The notes under the pieces were generated by a model. The model had not been told where the DNA came from, searched no databases, and worked only from the letters and a program-made list of their open reading frames with translations. DNA of 64,000 nucleotides from Marinilabiliaceae bacterium ANBcel2 (lineage in GTDB: Bacteria; Bacteroidota; Bacteroidia; Bacteroidales; Marinilabiliaceae): assembly GCA_029688995.1 (NCBI GenBank), contig JARULA010000008.1, forward strand, positions 40,085 through 104,084. Direction: 5' to 3'. The translations under genes were made by a program, and so were the position numbers. This document shows positions 46,645 through 55,854 of the stretch, piece after piece; position 1 is the stretch's first letter; every line of letters begins with the position of its first letter.

Positions 46645-48111
46645 TTAATAAGGTGAATCAATTTTGTTCATCTCTACATAAACAGTCTTAATTTGGGTAT
46701 ATGCATCAAGAGCGGCCAATCCATTCTCTTTACCAAATCCAGACTCTTTATATGGACCAAAAGGTATTTCAACCGGATTAACATTGTAATTGTTGATCCA
46801 ACACATTCCCGCTTCTAACTGGTCAACCATCCAATGAGCTTTCTTTAGATTATTTGTAAAAACTCCAGCAGCCAATCCATATATAGTATTATTAGCTTTT
46901 TCAATTACCTCCTCCTCATTATTAAATGGAATTACAGTCATAACAGGTCCAAAAATCTCTTCTTTCACAATTACAGACTCTTCATTACTACTCTCAAAAA
47001 CAGTAGGCTCAACAAAATACCCTCCCTTTAACTTAGAATTATCAGAAGGTATATATCGATTACCACCATAAATTAGTTTGCACTCCTGTTTTCCAAGTTC
47101 TATATATCTCATAACCTTATTATAGTGCTCTTTATGAATCAGAGCTCCTACTTGTGTATCCATATCCATTGGATCACCAATGACCAACCTTTTACTATTC
47201 TCAATAAGTTTATTATAAAACTCCTCCTTTATACTTTCGGCTACATATACTCTTGTACCATTTGAACAAATCTCTCCCTGAGTATAAAAATTAGCCATCA
47301 TAGCACCTTTAACAGCTTCATCAATATCTGCATCTTCACAAATAATTAAAGGAGATTTCCCTCCCAACTCAAGAGTAACATGCTTTAATGTAGAGGCGCA
47401 ATCGGCCATAACACGTTTCCCGGTATCAACCTCACCGGTAAGAGAAACTTTTCTAATATAAGGGTTTGAAGTGAGCATAGCGCCTATATCACCTTCCCCC
47501 TGGATAATGTTAAAAACTCCATCGGGTAATCCTGCTTCTTTAAATACCTGAGCAAGTATAACAGCAGTGCGGGGGGTCTCCTCCGATGGTTTAAAAATCA
47601 TACTATTACCCGCTGCTAATGCAGGAGCCGATTTCCAACATGCTATCTGAATTGGATAGTTCCAGGCTCCAATACCTGCACAAACTCCAAGAGGCTCCTT
47701 TTTGGTGTAAGCAAATGAACCTCCCAAATTATGATACCCCCCTTGAGTAGCAGCAACCACTCCTCCAAAAAACTCAAGAGCATCAGCACCCGAAGTCACA
47801 TCAACATCAATAGCCTCAGAAAGTGGCTTCCCTGTATCCTCTACCTCTATACGAGCTATTTCATCATTTCGCTCACGTAACAATTCAGCAGCTCTTCTTA
47901 AAATACGCCCCCGTTCGGTAGGAGATGTTTTTGACCACACCTTAAATCCAATCTGCGCAGAATTAACTGCCTTATTTACATCATCAACCGAAGAACTTTG
48001 TACAGTGCAAATCAATTCTCCTGTTGCAGGGTTATAGTTTGCAAAAGAGCCTTTTGAGCTTCCTTTTTGCAATTTTCCCTCATAAAAATTTACAGTGCAG
48101 AAATTATCCAT
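46645..48111 (-). CDS. betB: Betaine aldehyde dehydrogenase
   Basis: The 488-residue aldehyde dehydrogenase has the NAD-binding loop with GAWNYPIQIACWK, the general base in LELGGKSP (Glu248), and the catalytic cysteine in GEICSNGTRVYV (Cys282). The residues after the cysteine, SNGTRV, are those of betaine aldehyde dehydrogenases. It oxidises betaine aldehyde to glycine betaine with NAD(P) in the cytoplasm. It is the first gene of the bet operon and is read from a promoter 330 bases upstream. No BetI-type repressor gene is present in the window. Confidence 0.93.
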   Translation of the reverse strand: MDNFCTVNFYEGKLQKGSSKGSFANYNPATGELICTVQSSSVDDVNKAVNSAQIGFKVWSKTSPTERGRILRRAAELLRERNDEIARIEVEDTGKPLSEAIDVDVTSGADALEFFGGVVAATQGGYHNLGGSFAYTKKEPLGVCAGIGAWNYPIQIACWKSAPALAAGNSMIFKPSEETPRTAVILAQVFKEAGLPDGVFNIIQGEGDIGAMLTSNPYIRKVSLTGEVDTGKRVMADCASTLKHVTLELGGKSPLIICEDADIDEAVKGAMMANFYTQGEICSNGTRVYVAESIKEEFYNKLIENSKRLVIGDPMDMDTQVGALIHKEHYNKVMRYIELGKQECKLIYGGNRYIPSDNSKLKGGYFVEPTVFESSNEESVIVKEEIFGPVMTVIPFNNEEEVIEKANNTIYGLAAGVFTNNLKKAHWMVDQLEAGMCWINNYNVNPVEIPFGPYKESGFGKENGLAALDAYTQIKTVYVEMNKIDSPY

Positions 48112-48178
48112 AACAACAATTTTTTAAACAATAACAACGAAAATTCGTAATCAATATCAAACAAACTGACATCAAAAG

Positions 48179-48197
48179 AACTAATTCGTATTTAGTT
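48179..48197. repeat. Inverted repeat upstream of betB
   Basis: AACTAA and TTAGTT are 6-base arms around 7 bases, and GAACTAATT recurs directly at 48201-48209. It lies 70-100 bases before betB and may be an operator or leader hairpin. AT-rich, so weak. Confidence 0.3.
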
Positions 48198-48433
48198 ATT
48201 GAACTAATTTAACAATCTGTTATACAAGCGAATTAAAGTAAAATGCTTATATAAACAATCTAAAAAAGAAATAGAAATAGAAAAAGTAAACGCCTCTAAT
48301 TTAGAAGCTGGTAAAAGGAGAGTCTATAACATGTGAAAACGAAGTGACAGAAACTTCATTAAAAAGCCATCACAAAAAAGATTTGTAAATATATTCAAAA
48401 CATTGGTTGACATACAAAATATCTTCTTTTCGT

Positions 48434-48446
48434 TTTGCACTGCAAA
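48434..48446. promoter_or_regulatory. Palindrome overlapping the bet promoter
   Basis: TTTGCA-C-TGCAAA is a perfect 13-base palindrome that overlaps the -7 element and the expected transcription start of the bet operon, the position expected of a repressor site. Confidence 0.45.
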
Positions 48447-48473
48447 TATATATGTTTACCATATAAAAACAAA
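48443..48473 (-). promoter_or_regulatory. Promoter of the bet operon
   Basis: On the minus strand TTTG is followed, after 19 bases, by TATATTTG, both exact matches to the Bacteroidota -33 and -7 elements at normal spacing. Transcription would begin near 48436, leaving a leader of about 325 bases before betB. It begins inside the T-tract of the preceding terminator. Confidence 0.65.
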
Positions 48474-48503
48474 ACAGCCTGTGCCTAAATAAACACAGAC
48501 TGC
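48471..48503 (-). terminator. Terminator of the GH95 gene
   Basis: On the minus strand CAGTCTGTG and CACAGGCTG form a stem with one mismatch and a 10-base loop, followed by TTTTGTTTTT. It lies about 30 bases after the GH95 stop codon. Confidence 0.75.
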
Positions 48504-48533
48504 TACAAATCAACATCTTACACCAAAAAAAGT

Positions 48534-50963
48534 TTAAATAGTGATTTCTAATCTATCACCCTCTTTCAAATCAACCGAAAAAAGACCGTTCTCAATATCC
48601 AACTCAACATTAGAGCCATTAACAGTAACCAATGCCTCTTTAGCATAACCAGGTATCAAAATAGTATAGGTATGATCCAATCCGGCTTCTAAAGAAGCTT
48701 TTTCAAGCTTTTTATCACGCCAACGAGCAGACACCTCGCCTTCGCCTCTTACTCTTAGACCTTCAAAAGAGCCTTTAGAAAACTGGTCAGGAAGCGCGGG
48801 AATAAAATTAATAAAACCGGCATGACTCTGTACTAACATTTCAGCTATACCAGCTGTACCACCAAAGTTACCGTCAATTTGAAAGGGAGGATGAGCACAA
48901 AACAGATTTGGGTATGTACCCCCCTTATTAAGTAAATTCATCTCCCCATCAAAAACCGGATCAAGAAGGTTCACCAACAATTTATAAGCATGATTACCAT
49001 CATGAAGTCTGGCCCAAAAATTAACTTTCCACGCCATAGACCAACCCGTTCCACCATCTCCCCGAGCATAAAGAGTTTCCCTTGCAGCATTGGCAAGATC
49101 AGGAGTTAAGTGTGGGGTTATCTCATTACCCGGATGGAGACCATATAGATGAGATACATGACGATGTTGCGGCTCAGCTTCTCTATACTCTTGAAGCCAC
49201 TCCATCAAACGACCATCACTACCAATTCTGTTAGGTGGCAAATCTTCAACAGCCTCTGCAAGTTCTGCTGCAAATGAAGAGTCGATGTTCAAAATTTCTG
49301 CAGCCTCAATAGTATTAGTAAATAGTTCACGTATCAACTGATTATCCATAGTAGAACCCATACAAATACTAACAACCTCATCACTATCAGGCATAAAAAA
49401 AGAGTTTTCGGGAGAAGTGGTAGGTGCTGTAACTAACCAGCCGGTATTGGGATCACGCACAAGCATATCAAGAAAAAACCGGGCAGCACCTTTAAATACC
49501 GGATAAACATCCCGAAGATAATCAACATCCTTACTAAAATCATAATGCTCCCACAAATGAGCTGTTAACCAGGCACAACCAGTATTTGTAGCACCCCATG
49601 AAGGATGCTCTCCGGGAGCTGTATAACCCCATACATTAGTCATCATATGAGCAACCCATCCATCAGAATTGTAAAAAACGGATGCTGTCTTCTTACCTGG
49701 CTCAACCAAACCTTTAGTTAAATCAATAAGAGGACGATGCATTTCAGTTAAATTTGTTATTTCACAGGGCCAGTGATTCATTTGAACATTAATATTCAAA
49801 TGGTAATCTCCATTCCATGGTGTATCAATAGTATTAGCCCATAACCCTTGTAAATTTGGAGGAAGAATTTGAGCATGAGCACTACTTATAAGTAAATAAC
49901 GGCCATATTGAAAATAGAGCTCAACTAATTTGTTATCATTTTTGCTTTCAGCAAATTGAAGCAATCTTTCGTTAACCGGCAATAGATTAGTTTCCTCCAT
50001 GCCTTTAAGATCAATAGATACTCTGTTAAAATATTTTTGATACTCCTTTACATGATCACCTCTTAAATCAAAATAACTCTTCTCTTCAACTTCTTTTATA
50101 ACTGAGCTTACATATTCGGAATAATCATTAAAAGCATAATCGGTAGCAGATGCTACCAAAAGCAAAACCTCATCGGCAGAATCAACAACCAAAGAGTTGT
50201 CTTCAATAGTTAACTTACCTCCTTTTAAAACCGGAACAATTTTAGCTTTGTATCTCATACCATTGCCATCAACACCATCAGTTAACTGTCCTCTCATTAC
50301 AATTGCACTATTCTCAATGGTTGTTTCAAATGCTCTGGGACGATCAAGAGATATTTTAAGGCTCACAGACTCACGTCTGTCGGCACTTAATCGAATTACA
50401 CCAACATCATCAGAAAAACTGGTAAAATACTCTCTCTCATAATGAATACCTCCCCTGTTAAAGGAGGTTTTCGCAACTGCTTCATCTAAATTCAATTCCC
50501 GGTAATAATTATCAACTTCACCAGGCATATCATAATCAAAATCAAAAGTAATATTACCTAAAATCTCAAAACTGCCATAGGGAGCTTCATGTCCGGCTCC
50601 AAAATTAGATCCTGCACCTTTACAAACAAAATTTTCATAAACAAGCTCCTGAGCTTCATCATTACGTCCTTCAAAAAGTAGTTGTTGAATTCTGGGTAAA
50701 TATTGTGCTGCTTCAGGATTATTTGGATCCTGCTCACCCCCCGACCATAAAGTGATATTGTTGAAAACTATATTTTCGGTTTCAACATTTCCATCAGGCA
50801 TAAACCCAATATGACCGTTACCTAAAGGAAGTGTCTCTTCCCACTCCACAGCATAATTATCAAACCAAATACGATATTCAGGAGCAGATTCACGAGTGCA
50901 TCCGTTAAAAAAAAGCAATAATAAAACAATAATAAAAGTAAATTTTAGTGGAAGGTTTTGCAT
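48534..50963 (-). CDS. GH95-family glycoside hydrolase lipoprotein (alpha-fucosidase/galactosidase type)
   Basis: The 809-residue enzyme has a lipoprotein signal (FIIVLLLLFFNGC). It is followed by the GH95 N-terminal beta domain (EEALPLGNGHIGF-like stretch EETLPLGNGHIGFM) and an (alpha/alpha)6 barrel. Family hallmarks include LPPNLQGLWAN, YHLNINVQMNHWP (the asparagines that position the water in the inverting mechanism) and QIDGNFGGTAGIAEML with the conserved aspartate. GH95 enzymes hydrolyse alpha-1,2-L-fucosides or L-galactosides by inversion. As a lipoprotein it should act in the periplasm or on the surface. It is a single-gene unit with its own terminator. There is no SusC/SusD pair nearby. 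Confidence 0.92.
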   Translation of the reverse strand: MQNLPLKFTFIIVLLLLFFNGCTRESAPEYRIWFDNYAVEWEETLPLGNGHIGFMPDGNVETENIVFNNITLWSGGEQDPNNPEAAQYLPRIQQLLFEGRNDEAQELVYENFVCKGAGSNFGAGHEAPYGSFEILGNITFDFDYDMPGEVDNYYRELNLDEAVAKTSFNRGGIHYEREYFTSFSDDVGVIRLSADRRESVSLKISLDRPRAFETTIENSAIVMRGQLTDGVDGNGMRYKAKIVPVLKGGKLTIEDNSLVVDSADEVLLLVASATDYAFNDYSEYVSSVIKEVEEKSYFDLRGDHVKEYQKYFNRVSIDLKGMEETNLLPVNERLLQFAESKNDNKLVELYFQYGRYLLISSAHAQILPPNLQGLWANTIDTPWNGDYHLNINVQMNHWPCEITNLTEMHRPLIDLTKGLVEPGKKTASVFYNSDGWVAHMMTNVWGYTAPGEHPSWGATNTGCAWLTAHLWEHYDFSKDVDYLRDVYPVFKGAARFFLDMLVRDPNTGWLVTAPTTSPENSFFMPDSDEVVSICMGSTMDNQLIRELFTNTIEAAEILNIDSSFAAELAEAVEDLPPNRIGSDGRLMEWLQEYREAEPQHRHVSHLYGLHPGNEITPHLTPDLANAARETLYARGDGGTGWSMAWKVNFWARLHDGNHAYKLLVNLLDPVFDGEMNLLNKGGTYPNLFCAHPPFQIDGNFGGTAGIAEMLVQSHAGFINFIPALPDQFSKGSFEGLRVRGEGEVSARWRDKKLEKASLEAGLDHTYTILIPGYAKEALVTVNGSNVELDIENGLFSVDLKEGDRLEITI

Positions 50964-51148
50964 GGTAAATAATAATTTACAAAATTAATTATGTAGTATT
51001 TATTAGTAATTTTGGGTCTAAAATATTAAAATATTGCAAAATATCCTAAATGGTATCAACAATCACAATATAGTAACAGACTATACTTATCACACACTTA
51101 AATATTTTCCTTTCACAATAATATAATAAAAGACTATCTACCACAACA

Positions 51149-51586
51149 TTAACCATTTTGTAACGATAATAATCGTATATCAAAACTGAGAACCGAATAG
51201 GGTGGAATTTTGTTCCCCGAACCTTTTTTACCCCAGGCTAAATCATAAGGAACCCAAAATTTATATCGGCTCCCTTTGCCCATAAGTGCAACACCCTCCT
51301 GCAATCCTTCAATCAATTCATTAACCGGAATATTAGCCGGCTCGTTTTTACGGTAAGTATCCTCTAATATAGTTCCATTAAGCAAAAGAGCTCTTTGATG
51401 AATTTCTATAACTGAATTTACATTAGGTTTTTCCCCATCAACCTGTTCAACAACCATGTACTGCAACCCACTATCTGTTTCTACCACTCCACTCCTATTC
51501 AAATTCTTTAACAAAAAATCCTCTCCGGTTTTTCTGTTATTACCTGCAGAACCCCTTTTACCGACTTTTTTTTCTCTTCTTCCCAT
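51149..51586 (-). CDS. FKBP-type peptidyl-prolyl cis-trans isomerase
   Basis: I start the gene at MGRREKKV (51586, 145 residues) because the longer frame to 51685 would run into the divergent peptidase gene and its N-terminus has no FKBP similarity. The FKBP core is visible: SGLQYMVVEQ, GTILEDTYRKNEP, VNELIEGLQEGVALM, GSRYKFWVPYDLAWG and PPYSVLSFDIRLLS. It catalyses proline isomerisation during folding. No signal peptide is seen with this start, so a cytoplasmic location is likely. The basic N-terminus (KKVGKRGSAGNNRK) is atypical. Confidence 0.85.
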   Translation of the reverse strand: MGRREKKVGKRGSAGNNRKTGEDFLLKNLNRSGVVETDSGLQYMVVEQVDGEKPNVNSVIEIHQRALLLNGTILEDTYRKNEPANIPVNELIEGLQEGVALMGKGSRYKFWVPYDLAWGKKGSGNKIPPYSVLSFDIRLLSLQNG

Positions 51587-51612
51587 ATTATGGTTTTTAC
51601 CTGTTAAAACTC

Positions 51613-51620
51613 TATTTTTG
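51613..51620 (+). promoter_or_regulatory. Candidate -7 element for the M24 peptidase gene
   Basis: TATTTTTG fits TAnnTTTG and ends 46 bases before the ATG at 51667, within the short gap with the divergent FKBP gene. No clear -33 element. Confidence 0.35.
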
Positions 51621-51666
51621 TTGCTTAATGCATGCAAAATAGTAAACAAATAAAAAATAATAAAAT

Positions 51667-52857
51667 ATGGATTATAAAACACCACTATCGGAACTTCAAA
51701 ACAGAATGGCTCGATTTAAAGAAAGAATGGATAAAGATTGTCCCAACTGGCAGACCGCAGTGATCTTTAGCAAATTAAATCTGCTCTATTTCACCGGATC
51801 AATGCCCGAGGGAATGTTAATAATTGAAAGAGAAAAGGAACCGGTTTTATGGGTAAGACAGAGCTATGAACGAGTCCTAAAGGAGTCCTTTTTTAACGAG
51901 ATAAAACCTATGAAAAGTTACAGGGATGCTGCTACAGCATATACCAACCTGTCAAACACAGTTCATATTGAGACCAGCTTTGTCCCTCTTGATATGTATA
52001 AACGATTCAATAAACACTTCCCTTTCAAAAATTATGAAAGTCTGGACCACCAAATCGCAATGACCAGAGCTGTAAAAAGTTCCTGGGAGCTTAATTTTAT
52101 GAGAGAGGCAGGCAAACTACATCAAAAAATCACTCTGGAACGCATACCGCAACTTTTAAAAGAGGGTATATCAGAAGCAGAATTTGCTGCAGATTTATAT
52201 AAAGCAATGATAGAAGAGGGGCATATGGGAACAGCACGATTCAATATGTTTGATACAGAAATGCTGATTGGTCAAATTGGTTTTGGCGATAGCTCTATAA
52301 TCCCTACAACATTTAACGGTCCGGGAGGTCACAGAGGTATGTACCCCGCAGTACCGGTATTAGGAAGCAGGGAGCGAAAACTTAAAAAAGGAGATATGGT
52401 GTTTGTTGATGCAGGTGTAGGTATTAACGGCTATCATACCGATAAAACACAACTTTACATGTACAATGACTCCATTCCCGAAGAGGCCCTGAAAACTCAT
52501 AATGAGTGTGTTAAAATTCAATATGATATAGCTGAAATGTTAAAACCCGGAGTAACTCCGGCTCATATTTATGAGACTATCATAAACAATTTACCCGAAG
52601 GATTTAGTGAAAATTTTATGGGTTATGGTAAAAGGCAGGTGAAGTTTTTGGGTCATGCAATAGGTTTAACAATTGATGAAATTCCAGTTATTGCAAATGG
52701 TTTTGATGAACCACTGCAAGAAAACATGGTTTTTGCTCTTGAACCCAAAAAAGGAATTAAAGATTTTGGAATGGTTGGAGCAGAAAATACATTTATAGTA
52801 ACTCCTGATGGTGGAGAAAATATAACAGGTGACCAACCTTCATTTATAGAAATTTAA
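51667..52857 (+). CDS. M24-family (Xaa-Pro) aminopeptidase
   Basis: The 396-residue protein has a creatinase-type N-terminal domain and a pita-bread M24 domain. All five metal ligands are present: the aspartate in FVDAGVG, the aspartate in YHTDKTQLY, the histidine in FLGHAIGL, and the glutamates in FALEPKK and GAENTFIV. These bind two metal ions for cleavage of N-terminal residues before proline. It is a cytoplasmic enzyme with no signal peptide. The gene is monocistronic, between the FKBP gene and a bidirectional terminator. Confidence 0.9.
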   Translation: MDYKTPLSELQNRMARFKERMDKDCPNWQTAVIFSKLNLLYFTGSMPEGMLIIEREKEPVLWVRQSYERVLKESFFNEIKPMKSYRDAATAYTNLSNTVHIETSFVPLDMYKRFNKHFPFKNYESLDHQIAMTRAVKSSWELNFMREAGKLHQKITLERIPQLLKEGISEAEFAADLYKAMIEEGHMGTARFNMFDTEMLIGQIGFGDSSIIPTTFNGPGGHRGMYPAVPVLGSRERKLKKGDMVFVDAGVGINGYHTDKTQLYMYNDSIPEEALKTHNECVKIQYDIAEMLKPGVTPAHIYETIINNLPEGFSENFMGYGKRQVKFLGHAIGLTIDEIPVIANGFDEPLQENMVFALEPKKGIKDFGMVGAENTFIVTPDGGENITGDQPSFIEI

Positions 52858-52861
52858 AATC

Positions 52862-52905
52862 TTAAAAAGGGATTGCATATTATATTTTAAGCAATCCCTT
52901 TTTAA
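52862..52905. terminator. Bidirectional terminator after the M24 peptidase
   Basis: TTAAAAAGGGATTGC and GCAATCCCTTTTTAA are perfect 15-base arms around a 14-base loop between two convergent genes. Confidence 0.88.
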
Positions 52906-52925
52906 AATATTTAATATAAAAAATA

Positions 52926-54413
52926 CTAACGAACAAGAATCTTATCTACATGGTCTCCTATTTTAACAATATATATACCAGGCGGTACAGCATACCTATG
53001 ATCAACAAGAGTCCCTGTTAATGAATAGACCTCAAACTCTTCAGCTCCATCAACTTTAACAACACGATTTTGAACATAAATAGAGTATTGTACATCTTCA
53101 ACTTCATAAATAGAGGTAAATTCACCACTATCAACCTGCTTTATACTAAACATAACACCATCATCATCCAAGAGGTATCCAGCCAAATTTAAAGTTCCCC
53201 CATATAGCGTCATATCATATCCCCAATTTATCACATAATCATTATTGTTAGCAACACTAAACTGCATCTTGTAATCATCCTGTAATATAGCAAAGTGATC
53301 AGATGATAATGTAACATGAAATTCCCATGCATCCGATTCAACAGGAGTGTTTGTCAATAAAATTTGCTCATTTACATCAACCATTTTGGGATCAATATAA
53401 ACATCCTCAGTCAAATTTGAATTAATAGTTGTCGGATTAACAATTGCATAAGAACCATCAGTTAACTCTATAAAAATCCATTTCTGATTTGCAGGCAAGG
53501 TTTCATCAAAGTCATCTGTATTGGAGTAATCAACAGATGTCAAACCTTCAGCATCTTCATCTACTGCTAATGCACTGTTATTACGGTTTGGAGTATAAAT
53601 AACATAATAGTACTCCTTTTCTCCGGGTATAGAAACCTTGAAAGGCTTATTAACAGAATTCAAAAATTCAACTATAGCTTGATCAAGCTCACTATCAGCA
53701 TAATAAAAATCATTCGGAGTAGAATCCTCACTATCAATCACATCCTGAACACTTTGAAGTACCGATTCAAGATTATTAACAGCATCAGTAGAATATTCAC
53801 CAACTTCATCACCTTCATCAACAGAGCTAAATTCATCCTGAACAAAATTTAACTTATTACTTAATTCATTTTTTAGATAATTGACAGTATTATCTGAAGC
53901 TTCATCTATCTGTTCCTGAGTTGCCTTTATAAATATAACAGGATTGTTCATATCTCCATAAAACCATTCACCTAACTGATTATCAACCCCTGCTCCGCCA
54001 AATTGATTCATATAAAAATCATCCTCATTTTCAGCTCTTTTAATCTCAAATGACGATGGATAATCTTCGGAATCAGATTCATGAATAAGTAGTTCAGTTC
54101 CATCGTCTTCTGTAGCAATATACCTATCATTATAGAAGCCTATAAAATTACCCATCATAGAGGTAACAATATAAACTTCGGAATCCTCCTCAGTCTCCTC
54201 AAATTTCCATAATTGAGTTGCAACTACAGATTTTTCAGCTGTTAAAAGATTATTTCCAATACCCTGATCAGAGATTACATAGCCCCCATTACTAAATTCA
54301 ATAAAATACCATATCTCATCATCCCCTGAACTCAACTCAGGCATAAGAGAAACAGCTTGTGATGAAAAGCAGAAGGCTAAAACCATGCTTAATAGAAGTA
54401 AACGTTTTTTCAT
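52926..54413 (-). CDS. Secreted T9SS cargo protein with lectin-like repeats
   Basis: The 495-residue protein has a signal peptide (LLLLSMVLAFCFSSQA) and two similar regions (about 33-130 and 280-390) with IWYFIEFSNGGYVISD and KWIFIELTDGSYAIVN. These resemble ricin-like or extracellular ligand-binding trefoils. A helical linker (about 160-235) separates them. The last ~70 residues form a type A sorting domain: YSIYVQNRVVKVDG, FEVYSLTGTLV, PPGIYIVKIGDHVDKILV. It should be exported by the type IX system and anchored or released outside. No enzymatic motif is recognised. It might be a glycan-binding protein, by analogy only. Confidence 0.78.
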   Translation of the reverse strand: MKKRLLLLSMVLAFCFSSQAVSLMPELSSGDDEIWYFIEFSNGGYVISDQGIGNNLLTAEKSVVATQLWKFEETEEDSEVYIVTSMMGNFIGFYNDRYIATEDDGTELLIHESDSEDYPSSFEIKRAENEDDFYMNQFGGAGVDNQLGEWFYGDMNNPVIFIKATQEQIDEASDNTVNYLKNELSNKLNFVQDEFSSVDEGDEVGEYSTDAVNNLESVLQSVQDVIDSEDSTPNDFYYADSELDQAIVEFLNSVNKPFKVSIPGEKEYYYVIYTPNRNNSALAVDEDAEGLTSVDYSNTDDFDETLPANQKWIFIELTDGSYAIVNPTTINSNLTEDVYIDPKMVDVNEQILLTNTPVESDAWEFHVTLSSDHFAILQDDYKMQFSVANNNDYVINWGYDMTLYGGTLNLAGYLLDDDGVMFSIKQVDSGEFTSIYEVEDVQYSIYVQNRVVKVDGAEEFEVYSLTGTLVDHRYAVPPGIYIVKIGDHVDKILVR

Positions 54414-54527
54414 AACTTAACAATTTTAAATAATTAAATAAAAAACAACTATTATTAACTATTTTAATAAAAACAATTAATAATTATTAGTAATACGTTT
54501 GCTTCTCAAAAATTACTCACTAAAAAT

Positions 54528-55694
54528 TTACTTAAATAACATAGGTACAAACTCACTTAAATAGACTCGCCAGTTACTCCATGTATGACCACCATCACTT
54601 TCATTATAGATATAAGACATTCCAATACTATCCATAATTGATCGTAACTCTACACATTGATCATATAAAAAATCTTCTTTTCCCATTGCTATATAATATA
54701 ATTCGTAACCATTCTCCATCTGTTGCATTAGCGCACCTTCAAAATTATTATATACTTCAGAGTCAACAGATTCATCAGGAAATACTGCAGCTGAAAAAAG
54801 TCCTACGTAATCAAAAGTTTTAGGATAAATCCTTGATATATGGAGAGAATGAAAGCCTCCCATTGATAATCCGGCAATTGCTCTTTTAGATGCAGACTGT
54901 TTAACTCGATAATTTTCTTCAATAAACTCAATAACATCAATAAATGTTTTTTCTCTCTTGCCATCCATAGTATTTGGCAGACTCATAGATGGCTGTACTA
55001 ATCCCTCTTGGGATTTGCCCGGTGCAGCTTGTTGTGCAACATTTCCATTAGGCATTACAACAATCATAGGCTCAGCATCACCTCTTGAAATTAAGTTGTC
55101 TAAAATTTGAGCTGCCCTGCCTAAAGAGCTCCAGGCCTCTTCATCACCGCCCATACCATGAAGTAAATACAGTACAGGATAGCTCTTGTTGCTCTGCTCA
55201 TAATTAGGAGGAGTATATACAGTAATTCGCCGATCTTTATCATTTCCTTTAGAAAAATACCACCTATAAGTAACAGTTCCCTGCGGTACATCATTTACAC
55301 TGTATAAATCACCTAGCTTACCCTCAATAATGAAAATATTACTTAAGGTATTAACATCTCTAACTACAAAAACATTTGAAGGGTCATTAACCCTTACACC
55401 ATCAACCAAAAAGGAGTAACTATAAAGATCACTATTTAAAGGATCTGACTCATAAATCCATATCCCTTTATCATCTTTAGTCAAATCTACAGTTCCAGGT
55501 GACCATCCTTCAGCCTCCATCCAGTTACCAGTAATTTTTACATCTGTAGCATTTGGAGCATACAACCGAAATATTACCGAATTATCGGCATTAATTTCGG
55601 GAGATTTTAAATCGGGACTATCCCATATAGCCTCCTGAGACATGATATTAAAACTAAAAAACAGAAAAAAGGCAGATAGTAAAAAGTTTTTCAT
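54528..55694 (-). CDS. Secreted esterase (CE1 / enterochelin-esterase-like)
   Basis: The 388-residue protein has a signal peptide and an N-terminal E-set (CBM48-like) domain (about 30-125, VIFRLYAPNATDVKITGNW). An alpha/beta hydrolase follows with LLHGMGGDEEAW (oxyanion region), nucleophile elbow GLSMGG (Ser277), Asp341 in GKEDFLYD and His370 in DGGHTWSNW. This layout is typical of acetyl-xylan or feruloyl esterases of Bacteroidota. It should remove ester groups from plant or algal polysaccharides in the periplasm or outside. It lies 114 bases upstream of the T9SS cargo gene, same strand. A substrate cannot be read from the sequence. Confidence 0.86.
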   Translation of the reverse strand: MKNFLLSAFFLFFSFNIMSQEAIWDSPDLKSPEINADNSVIFRLYAPNATDVKITGNWMEAEGWSPGTVDLTKDDKGIWIYESDPLNSDLYSYSFLVDGVRVNDPSNVFVVRDVNTLSNIFIIEGKLGDLYSVNDVPQGTVTYRWYFSKGNDKDRRITVYTPPNYEQSNKSYPVLYLLHGMGGDEEAWSSLGRAAQILDNLISRGDAEPMIVVMPNGNVAQQAAPGKSQEGLVQPSMSLPNTMDGKREKTFIDVIEFIEENYRVKQSASKRAIAGLSMGGFHSLHISRIYPKTFDYVGLFSAAVFPDESVDSEVYNNFEGALMQQMENGYELYYIAMGKEDFLYDQCVELRSIMDSIGMSYIYNESDGGHTWSNWRVYLSEFVPMLFK

Positions 55695-55769
55695 AAGAAT
55701 AACAATTTATAATATAATTTTTTATAAAAATAAAGATTTTTTAAATTAAAATTGAAACTAAACATTGTA

Positions 55770-55777
55770 TATATTTG
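55770..55777 (+). promoter_or_regulatory. Candidate -7 element for the acetyltransferase gene
   Basis: TATATTTG is an exact TAnnTTTG match 77 bases before the ATG at 55855, inside the divergent gap with the esterase gene. A TTG lies only 15 bases upstream, shorter than usual. Confidence 0.42.
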
Positions 55778-55854
55778 ATAACAATAGACGAATTTGATAA
55801 AGATATCTCATATTTTAACCCTAATAATATCAATTATTATAAAACTAACCGGTT

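Larger units (their letters stand above)
48112..48533. other. Long leader/promoter region of the bet operon
   Basis: This 422-base gap has no open frame. On the minus strand it holds, in order, the GH95 gene terminator, the bet promoter with an overlapping palindrome, about 325 bases of potential leader, and an inverted repeat close to betB. I see no known riboswitch, but fold prediction would be needed to exclude one. Confidence 0.6.

Noticed and set aside
48112..48430. Known riboswitch in the bet leader
   Set aside because: No motif of a known riboswitch class could be recognised by eye; it is kept only as a leader worth folding.
51587..51685. 33-codon N-terminal extension of the FKBP gene
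   Set aside because: It would overlap the start of the divergent M24 peptidase gene and its promoter, and has no FKBP similarity.
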